Origin: Streptomyces sp. V3I8
GTDB taxonomy: Bacteria > Actinomycetota > Actinomycetes > Streptomycetales > Streptomycetaceae
Direction of reading: 5' to 3'
DNA length: 64,000 nt
Assembly: GCF_030817535.1 (NCBI RefSeq)
Contig: NZ_JAUSZL010000002.1
Span: forward strand, 62,001-126,000
Shown here: positions 16,147 through 26,581 of the stretch, one piece after another
Position numbering within the stretch: the stretch's first letter is position 1
Layout of the letters: the number at the start of each line of letters is the position of its first letter
Program-made: the position numbers and the translations under genes
Notes under the pieces: model-generated
The model's input: the letters and a program-made list of their open reading frames with translations, nothing else
What the model was told of the DNA's origin: nothing
Databases searched by the model: none

Positions 16147-18924
16147 TCAGCCGTACGGGATCACCAGCACGGACTTGTCCGTGCCCGTCTGCAGTCTCGA
16201 CGTGCCGTTGCCGATCGCGCTCCACACCTCGAGGCGTACGGTGCCGCCGGCCAGGTTGCCCGGCGTACCCGTGGACGCCTTGAGGCCGCGCGCCTGCGAG
16301 TACTCCTCCCAGCCGGCGACCGGGTCGGTCGCGAAGTAGTTGTACGTCTCGGTGCGGTCGAAGCTGCCGTCACCGGTGAAGTCGTAGCTGACCCGGGCCT
16401 GTTGGCCCAGCCCGACCGAGGTACCCGCGTCCAGCTGGAGCCGGAACGCGCTCTGTGCGCCCGGGGTGAGCGTGCCGTTGACGCCGCGGACCTCGTAGAC
16501 GAGGGGCTGGTACGGGGTGCCGTCGTGGTTGGCGCCGCCGCCGGAGGCGATGGTGTCGCTGCCCGCCGTGCCGCCGGTCGCCGTGGTCAGCGCGCCACCG
16601 GTACGCAGCTGGAAGGTGTTGCCGGTCGGCGGATCCGGGTCGGGATCGGGGTCGCCCGAACCGGTCCCCGTGCCGGTCGCGGTGGAACGGGCCGGCACGG
16701 CGAGGGTCTTGCCGTCGGAGAAGGTGACGGTACGGGCCGTCGATCCGAAGTTGTGGGCCGCGTACGTCCGGGCCGTCCCCTTGGTGAAGACGCCGGAGGT
16801 GGGGATGTCACCGGTCACGGTGGCGTCCGGGGCGCCGAGGGCGTCGAGGGTGCCGATCCAGTGGTAGGTGTGCGCCTTCGACTCGCCCTGTTCCGGGGTG
16901 TAGCCGGCGTTGCCCGCGTCCCACTTGGCCTTCGCCGCGCCCGGGTCGGCGAGGGACTGGAACTCCCAGAGGATGTCCCGCCATTCGACGGCCGGGCCGC
17001 CGTTCTCCCGTTCCATCTCGGCCAGGTTGCGCCGGACGGCGGCCTTCTCACCGCCGAGGTGGAGCGATCCGCCGGTCACGGGCAGGACGTTGATGCCGTG
17101 GATCTCCTCGGGGTTGGCGGTCCACCAGGTGGCGTACGCGGCGCCGCTGCCCCACACCATGCCGGCCGTGTCGTGACCGAACGAGGACGGGAAGACCTGC
17201 TCGTCGGCGTCGAACCAGTACTGGGCGATCGCCTCCGACTCGGTGGTCAGCAGGAAGGTGCCGAGGTCACGCAGCGAGGTGTCGCCGGTCGCGGAACCCC
17301 ACAGGACGAGCGCCGCGCTGAGGTTGGTGGACTCCGAGGAGGACTCCTGGTTGTTGCCGGCGGCGAAACCCTGGTGGCCGGAGGCCCAGCTGTGGCCCGC
17401 GTAGACGTCGAAGCCGCGCAGGAAGGGGAAGGCGGTGTCGGTGCGGCTGGGGTTGGCGGCGTCGCGCACGAGGGCCTTGACCATGCCGCCCCAGGCGGAG
17501 TCGGCGGCCCATCCCTGGTCGTACTGGGCGACGACCGCCGCCGCGTAGACGTAGTAGCTGTAGTGGAAGTGGTGGTCGTTGAGCTCGGTGTCGCTGCCGT
17601 AGGAGGCGGGGTAACCGGTGAGCGTCTTCCAGTCCTTGTCGTAGCTGAACTCGTTCGCGCCGCCGGCCGTGAACCAGTCCTGCAGCTTGCCCTTCATCAG
17701 CCCGAGGAGCTTGTCGCGGGTGCCGGTCTCGCCGATCTGGTCGGCCACGGGTACGAGCTGGGCGAGCCGGCCGAGCGCCTTGCCCGTCCAGTAGGTGTCG
17801 GAGGCACCGGAGAAGGGGTCGGCGGCGTTCACGACCTCGTCGAGGTATCCACGCAGTCGGGCGGTGTCCACACCGTTGGACCTGGGCAGTCCCGGCAGCA
17901 CCGCGGACGCCTTCTGGCTCGTGGTGAAGGAGGCCGACTCGCGGACCTTCATGGTGCCGCGCGGCGAGACGTAGGTGTACGGGGTGAGCGCGTCCGTGGT
18001 GTTCAGCCACTGGTGGCGGTAGAGGGCCTGGAGCGTGCCGCGCTCGGTACCCTCCTTCGCCTCGGTGGTGAGCGTGTAGGTGGCCTTGACGGTGCCGCCG
18101 GTGTAGTCCCAGGTGGCCTTGGAGTCGGTGACGAAGCTGTAGGCGTACTTCTTGAACGTCGCCAGCGCGTCGGTGGACGGCAGCACGGCGACGGAGAAGT
18201 AGTCCTTGGAGCCGAGCCCCGCGGTGACGGTGGAGCCGGCGACGTCCCAGTCGCTGCCGGTCGGCGCGAAGAGGGCGTAGTGGTGTCCGGCGACCGTGAC
18301 GCCGAGGACGTTGCCCTGGTCGGCGAAGACGGCGGGCGCGCCGGCGGTGGTGATCCGGGCACTGCCGCCCGTGCCCCTGGCGTATACGAACGGGGAGCCG
18401 TGGCCGATGGTCGTGCGCAGGGTGCGGATGCCGTCGGACCACAGGGGGGTGACCGTCCAGTCGGACCAGCTGTCGGCCTTCGTGTCGGGCGAGTCGAGGC
18501 CGGTCAGTCCGATGGTGAGGTCGCGCTTGTGGGCGTACTCGTACTGGCGGCCGTCGCCGACGATCGCGGCGCTCGTCGGGTAGCCGACGTCGAGTCCGCC
18601 GGCCGCGGCCTGGTAGGTGAGGGGGTGCCCGTACATGGGGGTCGAGTACGGGTTGTCGCCGTAGCGCTGGAAGGCGAGGGAGGACCACCAGTCGTTGGTG
18701 GGGACGGGCCGGTCCTTGGCGGCGGCGGTCAGCTTGGGCGTGACCGGCGTTCCGGTGTTGGTGGTGGGACCCGACGTACCGGCGGGCCGGGTGTCGGAGT
18801 AGCTGCCGGAGCCCACCGGGACGGTGGCGGCCGCGGCCGGTACGGCGGCCGGGCCGAGGCCTATCGCGACGAGGGCCGAGGCCAGGAGCAGTACGGCTGC
18901 CGGTCTGGTGCGGGGGGATGCCAT
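16147..18924 (-). CDS. Secreted GH81 endo-beta-1,3-glucanase with C-terminal accessory domain
   Basis: A 925-residue secreted enzyme that should cleave beta-1,3-glucans such as fungal wall glucan or laminarin. The signal peptide covers about residues 1-33 (basic start, hydrophobic core, A-A-A-A). GH81 landmarks: N-D-W-W-S-S-L near the N-terminus, L-N-D-H-H-F-H-Y with general-acid candidate Asp450, and N-Q-E-S-S-S-E-S with candidate catalytic Glu527 and Glu531, matching the family's spacing. A Gly/Thr/Asp-Pro linker around residues 760-785 leads to a ~135-residue C-terminal domain that may bind glucan (CBM56-like is a guess). ATG 18924 has GAGG upstream; four more codons are open but add nothing. 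A LacI-type palindrome overlies its promoter region. Confidence 0.92.
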   Translation of the reverse strand: MASPRTRPAAVLLLASALVAIGLGPAAVPAAAATVPVGSGSYSDTRPAGTSGPTTNTGTPVTPKLTAAAKDRPVPTNDWWSSLAFQRYGDNPYSTPMYGHPLTYQAAAGGLDVGYPTSAAIVGDGRQYEYAHKRDLTIGLTGLDSPDTKADSWSDWTVTPLWSDGIRTLRTTIGHGSPFVYARGTGGSARITTAGAPAVFADQGNVLGVTVAGHHYALFAPTGSDWDVAGSTVTAGLGSKDYFSVAVLPSTDALATFKKYAYSFVTDSKATWDYTGGTVKATYTLTTEAKEGTERGTLQALYRHQWLNTTDALTPYTYVSPRGTMKVRESASFTTSQKASAVLPGLPRSNGVDTARLRGYLDEVVNAADPFSGASDTYWTGKALGRLAQLVPVADQIGETGTRDKLLGLMKGKLQDWFTAGGANEFSYDKDWKTLTGYPASYGSDTELNDHHFHYSYYVYAAAVVAQYDQGWAADSAWGGMVKALVRDAANPSRTDTAFPFLRGFDVYAGHSWASGHQGFAAGNNQESSSESTNLSAALVLWGSATGDTSLRDLGTFLLTTESEAIAQYWFDADEQVFPSSFGHDTAGMVWGSGAAYATWWTANPEEIHGINVLPVTGGSLHLGGEKAAVRRNLAEMERENGGPAVEWRDILWEFQSLADPGAAKAKWDAGNAGYTPEQGESKAHTYHWIGTLDALGAPDATVTGDIPTSGVFTKGTARTYAAHNFGSTARTVTFSDGKTLAVPARSTATGTGTGSGDPDPDPDPPTGNTFQLRTGGALTTATGGTAGSDTIASGGGANHDGTPYQPLVYEVRGVNGTLTPGAQSAFRLQLDAGTSVGLGQQARVSYDFTGDGSFDRTETYNYFATDPVAGWEEYSQARGLKASTGTPGNLAGGTVRLEVWSAIGNGTSRLQTGTDKSVLVIPYG

Positions 18925-18954
18925 GCGACACCTCAAGTCTCACGTGAGGGGTGG

Positions 18955-18970
18955 CTGAGAGCGCTCTCAG
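18955..18970. promoter_or_regulatory. LacI-family operator palindrome upstream of the glucanase gene
   Basis: CTGAGAGCGCTCTCAG is a perfect 16-bp palindrome with the central GAGCGCTC of CebR/BglR-like operators that control polysaccharide use in Streptomyces. It is just downstream of the predicted -10, a repressing position. Confidence 0.8.
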
Positions 18971-18978
18971 ATGGCCGA

Positions 18979-19008
18979 AACGTAAAGGCTTTGTAATACA
19001 CGTGTCAA
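18979..19008 (-). promoter_or_regulatory. Predicted promoter of the glucanase gene
   Basis: Read leftward, TTGACA at 19008-19003 is a consensus -35 and TTACGT/TACGTT around 18985-18979 is the -10 at 17-18 bases. The start point would fall a few bases before the palindrome. Confidence 0.65.
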
Positions 19009-19211
19009 TAGATTGAACACAGGAGGCGGTTACGGCGGACCGGGGTCCGCCGTGCCTTCGCGTCTTGCACGTCCTGACGGGGTGGTCGCGGGGCGCGCAG
19101 GGCCGCCGGGAACGCCGCACCCGCGCGCGCGGGGCCCGGGCCGGACGGGGCTTCAGCCCGCGGCCGCGGCCGTCACGGGAGCCACCGCGCGCCGTCGCCG
19201 CGGGAGAGCGG

Positions 19212-19577
19212 TCACGTCCGCTGCTGCAGGGCGGAGACCGCCTCCTCGGGGGTGGCGTGGAAGACGAAGACCTGGTCGAGTCCGATCAGTTCGAAGATGC
19301 GCATCTGCTCCGGGCTGACGCCGGTGAGGGTGAGCTGCGAGTCGGCGGCGAGAGACCGGTTGTACGCGGTGATGAGCACCGAGATGCCGGTGGAGTCGCA
19401 GTAGGCCATCCCCGACAGGTCGATGATGACGCTCTCGTCGTCGAACGGCGCCTCGTTGACGGCCTCCGTCAGGACGCCGGAGGTGTGGTGGTCCAGCTCC
19501 CCCGTCACTTCCAGGAGGAAGGCTCCTGAGGCCACATGGCGCGGGATCACGGTCAGCAGGCGTTCGGGCTCGGTCAC
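19212..19577 (-). CDS. STAS-domain anti-sigma factor antagonist
   Basis: A 121-residue SpoIIAA/RsbV-like protein. The strand-helix D-L-S-G-M-A-Y-C-D-S-T-G-I-S-V-L carries the phosphorylatable Ser62. In partner switching the dephosphorylated form binds an RsbW-type kinase and frees a sigma factor. GTG 19577 has GGAG five bases upstream. It is eight bases downstream of the PP2C phosphatase stop on the same strand, so the phosphatase may act on this protein. No sigma factor is nearby. Confidence 0.9.
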   Translation of the reverse strand: MTEPERLLTVIPRHVASGAFLLEVTGELDHHTSGVLTEAVNEAPFDDESVIIDLSGMAYCDSTGISVLITAYNRSLAADSQLTLTGVSPEQMRIFELIGLDQVFVFHATPEEAVSALQQRT

Positions 19578-19585
19578 CTGTTCTC

Positions 19586-20902
19586 CTAAGAGGTTGCGGG
19601 GGGTGTGGGTACGGAAAGGACCATGAGGGCGGTGTCGTCGCTGACGCCTTCACCCAGATCGTCCAGTAATGCCTGGACGCGGCGCAGCAGGGCGTGCTGC
19701 GGGTCGGCGGCGGCACGGGCGGCGGCGGTGGCGGTGAGGTACCGGGCGAGGCCGTCCTCGCCGAGCAGGGAGCCGTCGGCCGTGCGGGCTTCGGTGAGGC
19801 CGTCCGTGTAGAGCAGCAGGCTCTCGCCCGGGGACAGTGCGGTGGTGGCCTGCACGAACCGGGGGTCGGGCAGCATGCCGACGAGTTGTCCGCCCATGGT
19901 GGAGATCGGTTGGACGGTGCCGTCCGCGCGCAGGGCGAGCGCCGGGGGGTGGCCGCCGCCGGCCAGGGTGACGGTGAAGGAACCGTCGGCCACCGGCTGG
20001 AGCACGCCGAAGACCGCCGTGCAGTAGCGGGGGTCGCTGCCCTGGTACTCGCCTTTGAGGACGAGGTCGAGGTTGGCCAGTACGGCACACGGATCGGGGT
20101 CGTAGATGGCGGCGGCGCGCAGGGCGTACCGGGTCAGCGAGGTCAGGGCGGCGGCGTCCGCGCCCTTGCCGCAGACGTCGCCCATGAAGAAGGCCCACCG
20201 GCCGTCGTCGAGGGGGAACAGGTCGTAGAAGTCGCCTCCCACCTCGTGCGGAGAGGCCGTGTGGTAGGCGGCCGCCGCCCGCAGGCCCGGCACCCTGGGC
20301 AGGGTCGGGGGCAGCAGGGTGCGCTGCAGGGCGCCGGCGAGACGCTCGGCCTCGGTCCGCCGTTCGCGTTCGGCGGCGATCGTGCGGACGGCGGACAGCC
20401 GCAGCTCGAGTTCGTCCATGACGAGGGCGGCCAGGTCACGCAGGGAGTCGAGCTGGGCGTCGGTCGGCAGGCGCGGCACGGTGTCGAGGACGTCGACCGT
20501 GCCCAGGCGCAGGCCGTGGGCGGTGGTGAGGGGGACCGCCGCGTAGAAGCGGACGCCGGGGTCTCCCTCGACCAGCGGGTTGCCCAGCGTGCGCAGGTCG
20601 GACCGCGCGTCGGTGATCACGTAGGGCTCGTCCTGCAGGACGGCGGACGCGCACAGTCCCGGGACACGGGCGGCCTGCGCGGGACCGGCGAGCCCGTGGG
20701 CCGCCTTGAACCAGACCCGGTCGGAGCCGACGAAGGTCACCGTGGCCATGGGGGCGTCGAAGATGCGGGCGGCCAGGGCCGCTATCCGGTCGAACGTGCC
20801 GTCCCGAGCGGTGTCGAGGGCACGGTACCGGTGGACCGCGGCGAGTCGCGCCTCCTCGTCGACCCGCCGTGCCGGAGAGACCTCCGGCGGAGTCGTCGTC
20901 AT
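19586..20902 (-). CDS. GAF-PP2C (SpoIIE/RsbU-type) serine phosphatase with a TTA codon
   Basis: A 438-residue cytoplasmic protein. An N-terminal GAF sensor (about residues 20-180) has the two-component-style start (E-A-R-L-A-A-V-H-R-Y-R-A-L-D-T), followed by a coiled linker (R-E-R-R-T-E-A-E-R) and a C-terminal SpoIIE phosphatase domain with metal-binding motifs G-G-D-F-Y-D, G-D-V-C-G-K-G, Y-T-D-G-L-T-E-A and S-D-D-T. It should dephosphorylate STAS antagonists in response to a GAF signal. ATG 20902 is chosen; the frame is open upstream but the extension is low-complexity. Residue 412 is TTA (19667-19669), so full-length product should depend on bldA. It precedes the STAS gene and is divergent from the large hybrid gene. 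Confidence 0.9.
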   Translation of the reverse strand: MTTTPPEVSPARRVDEEARLAAVHRYRALDTARDGTFDRIAALAARIFDAPMATVTFVGSDRVWFKAAHGLAGPAQAARVPGLCASAVLQDEPYVITDARSDLRTLGNPLVEGDPGVRFYAAVPLTTAHGLRLGTVDVLDTVPRLPTDAQLDSLRDLAALVMDELELRLSAVRTIAAERERRTEAERLAGALQRTLLPPTLPRVPGLRAAAAYHTASPHEVGGDFYDLFPLDDGRWAFFMGDVCGKGADAAALTSLTRYALRAAAIYDPDPCAVLANLDLVLKGEYQGSDPRYCTAVFGVLQPVADGSFTVTLAGGGHPPALALRADGTVQPISTMGGQLVGMLPDPRFVQATTALSPGESLLLYTDGLTEARTADGSLLGEDGLARYLTATAAARAAADPQHALLRRVQALLDDLGEGVSDDTALMVLSVPTPPATS

Positions 20903-21096
20903 CTGCGTTCCACTCCCCCTGCTGCTCGGTCCGGTGCTCCGCCCGAGCGATGGAGTCCCGGCCGACTGACTTATCCTACGAAGTTGTTCCGGTCGACTAC
21001 CCTGCCCCCATGTGATCAACGCGCGTCGTACGCGTCGTGAATCCCCGTCCCGGTCCGGCCGGCGTCGTGTTCGACAGGTACACGCGGAGGAAGAAG

Positions 21097-24000
21097 GTGT
21101 GTCCGGTGGTCCGTTCGCAGGACGCCGACGAGGAGCGCGCCGCGGGCGCCGGAGCCGGCGTGTTCGCCGCCGACGCGGAGGTCGGCCGCGACCTCGCGCG
21201 GGTGGACTGGTCGAGGACGCCGCTGGGCCCGCCGGACCGGTGGCCGCAGAGTCTGCGGACGGCGGTGAGCATCCTGCTGTCGTCCCGGTTCTCGATGTGG
21301 ATGGCGTGGGGCGAGGAGCTGACCTTCTTCTGCAACGCCGCCTACCGGCGCGCCACCCTCGGCCAGAAGTACCCGTGGGCCCTGGGGCGGCCCGCGAGCG
21401 AGGTCTGGACGGAGATCTGGGACGACATCGGCCCCCGTATCGGCACCGTGATGACCACGGGCGTGGCGACCTGGGACGAGGCCCTGCTGCTGTTCGTCGA
21501 ACGGTCCGGGTACACGGAGGAGAGTTACCACACCTTCTCCTACAGTCCGCTGCGCGACGACGACGGCGCGGTGGTCGGCATGCTGTGCGTGGTGAGCGAG
21601 GAGACCGAGCGGGTCATCGGCGAACGCCGTATGACGACACTGCGCGACCTCGGCTCCGACCCCAGCGTGGTGCGCACCGAGCAGGAGATCCTGGCCTTCG
21701 CCGACCAGCAGCTGAGCCGTAATCCGCAGGATCTGCCCTTCACCCTGACCTACCTCTTCCGGCCGGACGGCTCCGCCGCGCTGGCGGGCGGCAACGGGAT
21801 GCCGCCCGGGCACCCCGCCGCCCCGGTCGTCCTGCCGCCCGGGGGCGGTGTCTGGCCCCTGGCCGAAGTGTCCGCAGGCGAGTCGCTGGTGACGCCGCTG
21901 CGGGAGACGCCGTTCGCCGATCTGCCGCGGGGCAGCTGGAGGAAACCGCCCGAACAGGCGCTGGTGATGCCGCTGCTGCAGCAGGGCGACACCCCGTACG
22001 GGTTCCTGGTGGCCGGACTGAATCCGTTCCGCGCCCTGGACGACGGCTACCGCGGGTTCCTCGAACTGCTGGCAGGACACCTGTCGGCGGGCATCGCGAG
22101 CGCCCGCAGCTACGAGGCGCAGCAGCGCAGGGCGGAGGAACTGGCGGAGCTCGACCGCGCCAAGACGACCTTCTTCTCCAACATCAGCCACGAGTTCCGC
22201 ACCCCCCTGACGCTGATCATGGGACCGCTGGAGGAACTGCGTACGCAGTTCACGGACGGCGACCCACGGGTACGGGAGGAGCTGGAGGTCGTCCACCGCA
22301 ACGGTCTTCGGCTCGGCAAGCTGGTCAACACCCTGCTGGACTTCTCCCGCATCGAGGCGGGCCGGATGCAGGCCACCTACGAGCCGGTGGACCTGTCCGT
22401 CCTCACCGCCGAACTGGCCAGCGTCTTCCGCTCCGCCGTGGAGAGGGCGGGCCTCGCCTACGACGTGGACTGCCCGCCGCTCGACGAGCCGGTCCTCCTC
22501 GACCGCGGCATGTGGGAGAAGGTGGTCCTCAACCTGCTGAGCAACGCGCTGAAGTTCACCTTCGACGGCGGCATCCGGGTCACCGTACGCGCCGAGGACG
22601 CCCACGCGGTGGTGACGATCGCCGACACCGGCATCGGCGTGGCGGCCGACGAGGTGCCCCGGCTGTTCCAGCGCTTCCACCGCATCGAGAACGCCCGCTC
22701 CCGCTCCAACGAGGGAAGCGGCATCGGTCTCGCCCTGGTCAAGGAACTCATCGGCCTGCACGGCGGCACGATCACCGCCGACAGCGTCGAGGGCGAGGGC
22801 ACCCGCTTCACCATCCGCCTGCCCTTCGGCACGGCCCACCTGCCCCCGGAATCGGTGGCCCCGCGCCAGGACACCCGTGCGATCTCCCCGACCAACCCCT
22901 ACCTGCAGGAAGCGCTGCGCTGGCTGCCCGCCGACAACGGGCGGCCGCCGGTGCCGCACACCGGCGCGGACCCGGCCGAGGACCGTTCCGTCCGGCGGGA
23001 GGTGGCGGCGCGGGTGCTGGTGGCGGACGACAACGCCGACATGCGGGACTACCTCACACGCATCCTGACCGGCGCCGGATACCGGGTCGACACCGTCGGG
23101 GACGGGGTGCAGGCCCTGGAATCCGTACGCGCCCAGGCCCCCGACCTCATGATCAGCGATGTCATGATGCCGGAGCTGGACGGCCTGTCCCTGGTGGCGA
23201 AACTGCGCGAGGACACGCGTACCTCCTCCGTGCCCGTGCTGCTCCTGTCGGCCCGGGCCGGGCAGGATGCCTCGATCGAGGGACTGCAGGCCGGCGCCGA
23301 CGACTACCTGGTGAAGCCCTTCGCCGCGGCCGAACTGCTGGCCCGGGTGCGGGCCAACATGGAGCTGGCGCGACTGCGCAACCACCAGGCCCGCTGGCGC
23401 GCCGCACTCGTGGACTCCTTGCAGGAGGCGTTCTTCGTGTGCGACGAGAACGGCGCCGTCATCGAGATCAACACCGCCTTCACCGACATCCTCGGCTACG
23501 GACCGGAAGAACTCCCCTACCAGCCGATCCACCCCTGGTGGCCGGACGCCGAGACCGACGCCGGCGCCCACGACCAGGTCGCCGCGGCCTTCTCCCTGCT
23601 CACGGGGAACGCCAAGGGCTCCTACACCATCCCCGTCAGCCACCGGGACGGCCACCGGCTGTGGGTGACCGCGATGTTCAGCGAGGCACAGGACCCGGAC
23701 ACCGGCAGCCAGGTCATCGTCGGCACCTTCCGCGATGTCACCGCCGAGCACTACGCCATCCAACGCGAGAGCGCCCAGGCCGCCCTCGGTATGCGGCTCA
23801 ACCGGGCGACCAGCCTTCCCGAGGCGCTCGGGGGCGCCCTGACCGAGCTGCGGGACCTGTGGAACGCGCAGTGCGTACTGGCGGTGGTGCGTCCCGAGGG
23901 ACGGGACCCGGAGGTGACCTCCACCGACCCCGACCTGACGTGGGAAGCCCTCCCCGCCGAGCGGCGTGAGCGGTTCGGCGCCTGGCTACGGCAGCCCTCC

Positions 24001-25260
24001 CTCACGGCCGTCTCGGACGCCACCGGGACCGGGATCACCGTGAACCATCCCGAGGGTCCGATGGTGCTGCACGTCAGCCTCGGGGAGAACCGCCCGTTCA
24101 CCGACGAGGACCAGCTCCTGCTGTCCCTGATGGCCGGACAGCTCGCCCAGGCCCTGGTGCGGGCCCACCAGATCGACCAGCAGCGCGAGACCGCCATCGC
24201 GCTGCAGCGCGCCATCCTCGGCCCCTCCCACCTGCCGGAGGGGTTCGCCGTCCGTTACGAGCCGGCGGCCCGTCCGCTGGAGGTCGGCGGTGACTGGTAC
24301 GACACCGTCATCCTGTCCGACGGGCGTATCGGCATCGTCGTCGGCGACTGCGTCGGGCACGGCCTCCAGGCGGCCACCGTCATGGGGCAGCTGCGCAGCG
24401 CCTGCCGCGCCCTGCTCCTGCAGGACGCCGGTCCGGCCAAGACGCTCATGGCCCTGGACCAGTTCGCCGCCGGCATCCCGGGCGCCCTGTGCACCACCGT
24501 CTTCTGCGGCGTCCTGAACCCCGGGACCGGCGAGTTGACGTACTCCAGTGCCGGCCACCCGCCGGGCATCCTCGCCCGTCCGGACGGCACCACCGCACTC
24601 CTCGAACAGGGGCGTTCCATCCCGCTGGCCGTGCGGCCCGGCCGGCACCGCCCCGAAGCGAGCTGCACCGTCCCGGCCCGCGCCACCCTCCTGCTGTACA
24701 CCGACGGGCTCGTCGAGCGCCGGCGCCGGCCCCTGACCGTCGGCATCGGCCAGGCCGGCGAGGCCGTCCAGGACGGCCGCGACACCCCCGTCGACGACCT
24801 CGCCACCCAGGTCATGGCACGGCTGGCCCCGCTGAACGGCTACGACGACGACGTCGCCCTGCTGCTGTACCGGCACCCGGCGCCGCTGGAGATGACCTTC
24901 CCCGCCGAGTCCTCGCAACTGGCACCGGTCCGCAAGGCCCTGCGCAGCTGGCTGGGCCAGTGCGACCTGCCGCCGCACATGGTGCAGAGCGTGCTGGTCG
25001 CCGCGGGGGAAGCCTGCGCCAACGCCGTGGAACACGGACACCGCGACGCCCCGGGCGAAAGCGTGCGGCTGCGCGCGGAGGCCCTCGTCGACGCCCTGCA
25101 CCTGACCGTGGCCGACAGCGGCCGCTGGAAGAAACCGCAACCCCATCTCAACACCCACCGGGGCCGCGGGATCGGTCTGATGAACGCGCTGATGCAGCAG
25201 GTCACCATCACGGCCGACACGACCGGCACCACCGTCGCCATGCACACTAGGATCGCCTGA
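21097..25260 (+). CDS. Giant hybrid sensor: PAS-GAF-histidine kinase-receiver-PAS-GAF-PP2C phosphatase-RsbW-like ATPase
   Basis: A 1387-residue cytoplasmic protein combining two-component and partner-switch signalling. In order: PAS-like sensor (~20-170), GAF-like region (~190-345), HisKA with S-H-E-F-R-T-P and His365, kinase ATPase ([20 protein letters not shown]) to ~590, receiver with Asp688 in M-I-S-D-V-M-M-P and K-P-F, PAS (~785-900), GAF (~905-1030), PP2C with Asp1066 in V-G-G-D-W-Y-D and G-D-C-V-G-H-G, and a C-terminal HATPase with Asn1309 in [11 protein letters not shown] and R-G-R-G-I-G-L. GTG 21097 has GGAGG six bases upstream; an open extension to 21037 lacks one. Its stop overlaps the following STAS start, so kinase, phosphatase and substrate come from one transcript. 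Confidence 0.92.
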   Translation: MCPVVRSQDADEERAAGAGAGVFAADAEVGRDLARVDWSRTPLGPPDRWPQSLRTAVSILLSSRFSMWMAWGEELTFFCNAAYRRATLGQKYPWALGRPASEVWTEIWDDIGPRIGTVMTTGVATWDEALLLFVERSGYTEESYHTFSYSPLRDDDGAVVGMLCVVSEETERVIGERRMTTLRDLGSDPSVVRTEQEILAFADQQLSRNPQDLPFTLTYLFRPDGSAALAGGNGMPPGHPAAPVVLPPGGGVWPLAEVSAGESLVTPLRETPFADLPRGSWRKPPEQALVMPLLQQGDTPYGFLVAGLNPFRALDDGYRGFLELLAGHLSAGIASARSYEAQQRRAEELAELDRAKTTFFSNISHEFRTPLTLIMGPLEELRTQFTDGDPRVREELEVVHRNGLRLGKLVNTLLDFSRIEAGRMQATYEPVDLSVLTAELASVFRSAVERAGLAYDVDCPPLDEPVLLDRGMWEKVVLNLLSNALKFTFDGGIRVTVRAEDAHAVVTIADTGIGVAADEVPRLFQRFHRIENARSRSNEGSGIGLALVKELIGLHGGTITADSVEGEGTRFTIRLPFGTAHLPPESVAPRQDTRAISPTNPYLQEALRWLPADNGRPPVPHTGADPAEDRSVRREVAARVLVADDNADMRDYLTRILTGAGYRVDTVGDGVQALESVRAQAPDLMISDVMMPELDGLSLVAKLREDTRTSSVPVLLLSARAGQDASIEGLQAGADDYLVKPFAAAELLARVRANMELARLRNHQARWRAALVDSLQEAFFVCDENGAVIEINTAFTDILGYGPEELPYQPIHPWWPDAETDAGAHDQVAAAFSLLTGNAKGSYTIPVSHRDGHRLWVTAMFSEAQDPDTGSQVIVGTFRDVTAEHYAIQRESAQAALGMRLNRATSLPEALGGALTELRDLWNAQCVLAVVRPEGRDPEVTSTDPDLTWEALPAERRERFGAWLRQPSLTAVSDATGTGITVNHPEGPMVLHVSLGENRPFTDEDQLLLSLMAGQLAQALVRAHQIDQQRETAIALQRAILGPSHLPEGFAVRYEPAARPLEVGGDWYDTVILSDGRIGIVVGDCVGHGLQAATVMGQLRSACRALLLQDAGPAKTLMALDQFAAGIPGALCTTVFCGVLNPGTGELTYSSAGHPPGILARPDGTTALLEQGRSIPLAVRPGRHRPEASCTVPARATLLLYTDGLVERRRRPLTVGIGQAGEAVQDGRDTPVDDLATQVMARLAPLNGYDDDVALLLYRHPAPLEMTFPAESSQLAPVRKALRSWLGQCDLPPHMVQSVLVAAGEACANAVEHGHRDAPGESVRLRAEALVDALHLTVADSGRWKKPQPHLNTHRGRGIGLMNALMQQVTITADTTGTTVAMHTRIA

Positions 25261-25559
25261 TGACCACCCCGCTCACTCTCATCCCCGGTCAACAGCCGGA
25301 CGGCAGCGCGCTGCTGACGGTCGTCGGTGAGATCGACATGACGAACACCGCCGCTCTGGGCGAAGCGCTCGGCGGGATCGAGGGGCCGCTCGTCGTCGAT
25401 CTGACAGGCGTGGAGTACCTCGACAGCGCCGGGCTGAGCACCCTGTTCGCCCACAGCGACCGCATCCAGCTCATCGCGACGCCCCTGCTGGAACCGGTCC
25501 TGGCCGTGTCCGGCATCACCGAGCTGGTCACCGTGCACGGTCTGGCCGACGGCGGCTGA
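25260..25559 (+). CDS. STAS-domain antagonist coupled to the giant hybrid sensor
   Basis: A 99-residue SpoIIAA-like protein with D-L-T-G-V-E-Y-L-D-S-A-G-L-S; Ser56 is the predicted phosphorylation site. ATG shares one base with the stop of the hybrid sensor (TGATG), which should tie production of the two at a fixed ratio. The most likely partners are the PP2C and C-terminal ATPase domains of that protein. It is small for the family, ending soon after the last helix. Confidence 0.9.
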   Translation: MTTPLTLIPGQQPDGSALLTVVGEIDMTNTAALGEALGGIEGPLVVDLTGVEYLDSAGLSTLFAHSDRIQLIATPLLEPVLAVSGITELVTVHGLADGG

Positions 25560-25579
25560 CCGCCCGCCGCGAGTACCGG

Positions 25580-26581
25580 CTACACCCTGGGCGGGGACGG
25601 CGGCCGCAGGTCCAGGTGCAGGCGCACGGTCGTCCGGCCGGGGGTGGCGTCGACCTCCATCAGGTCGCACAGCTGGCGCACCGCCCACAGGCCGTGCCCG
25701 CTGCGCTGTCCGGCGCCGGGTGGCAGGTAGCCCAGGTACCAGTCCGGGCCCAGGACGTCGCCGGGGTCGGTGATGTCGCACACGACGCGGTGTCCGGACC
25801 GCCGCAGCGTCACCTGCCCGTGGCCGCCGCCGTGCTGGAGCGCGTTGGTGGCCACCTCGTTGACGGCGAACACCAGTCGCTGCGCCCTGTCGCCGTGGAC
25901 GCCCAGGGTGTCGGCGGTCCGGGCGACGAAGCCCCGCAGCACGGACAGGTCGGTCCCGAAGTCCGTCACGGCGTGCTCGCCGTCGGCGAGCACCGGCTCG
26001 AGCGGGCGTCGCCAGGGCCCGTGGCGGCCGGCCGGTGCGGCGTAGTGCTCGCTGATCCGTGCGCGGGCGTCCGCCACCAGTTCGGGGTGGGTGCGCCGGG
26101 CGCCGGCCACCACGTCCTCGGGCAGGGACCGGGTGTCGTAGGGGCACACGATCCACGCCGGGCAGTCGGCGAAGGCGACGTTGATCGCCGACTCGTAGCG
26201 GGTCCACTCGAGCGTCTCCAGCGCGTCGCGCCCGCGCCACACCGGCTCGCCGATCACCCGCACCCGCCGGTGCCGGCCGCCGGCGGTGCGCCGGTCGACG
26301 TAGCGGTGGTACGCCCCCAGGGTGTGTCCGGGCGCGTGGTACCAGTCGTCGGCGTCGACGAACTCGATCTCCCGGGCCGCGTCGTCCAGCGCCTGGCGCA
26401 GCAGGCCGATGTTGGCCCCGGTGGTCACCGCCAGGACGGCGTCGTCCGCGTCCAGGCCGTCGAGGCAGAACGGCACCGTCGACGACAGGAACGTCTCTTC
26501 ACTGTCGTAGACCAGTGCCTGGTGCGTCAGACGTGGTGCGGACCCGGCGTGCGGGCGCGGGGTCGTCGTGTCCGCCGTCAC
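25580..26581 (-). CDS. MEDS sensor domain fused to an RsbW-like ATPase
   Basis: A 333-residue protein. The N-terminal half (about residues 18-200) is a MEDS (DcmR-type) sensory domain. The C-terminal half (about 225-330) is a HATPase_c_2 anti-sigma/serine-kinase domain, with N-box A-V-N-E-V-A-T-N-A-L-Q-H-G-G-G and late G-H-G-L-W-A-V-R-Q-L. GTG 26581 overlaps the stop of the MEDS-STAS gene by four bases, so the two are translated together. It is likely a signal-responsive kinase or binder of STAS proteins or of a sigma factor. Confidence 0.88.
   Translation of the reverse strand: MTADTTTPRPHAGSAPRLTHQALVYDSEETFLSSTVPFCLDGLDADDAVLAVTTGANIGLLRQALDDAAREIEFVDADDWYHAPGHTLGAYHRYVDRRTAGGRHRRVRVIGEPVWRGRDALETLEWTRYESAINVAFADCPAWIVCPYDTRSLPEDVVAGARRTHPELVADARARISEHYAAPAGRHGPWRRPLEPVLADGEHAVTDFGTDLSVLRGFVARTADTLGVHGDRAQRLVFAVNEVATNALQHGGGHGQVTLRRSGHRVVCDITDPGDVLGPDWYLGYLPPGAGQRSGHGLWAVRQLCDLMEVDATPGRTTVRLHLDLRPPSPPRV

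Noticed and set aside
16402..18996. 864-codon open frame on the plus strand
   Set aside because: It is the antisense shadow of the GH81 glucanase: Val/Gly/Arg-rich, no domain, no ribosome-binding site, while the minus strand has clear GH81 motifs and a signal peptide.
21016..23763. 915-codon leftward frame opposite the hybrid sensor
   Set aside because: Shadow frame caused by high GC; the opposite strand encodes an unmistakable multi-domain sensor.
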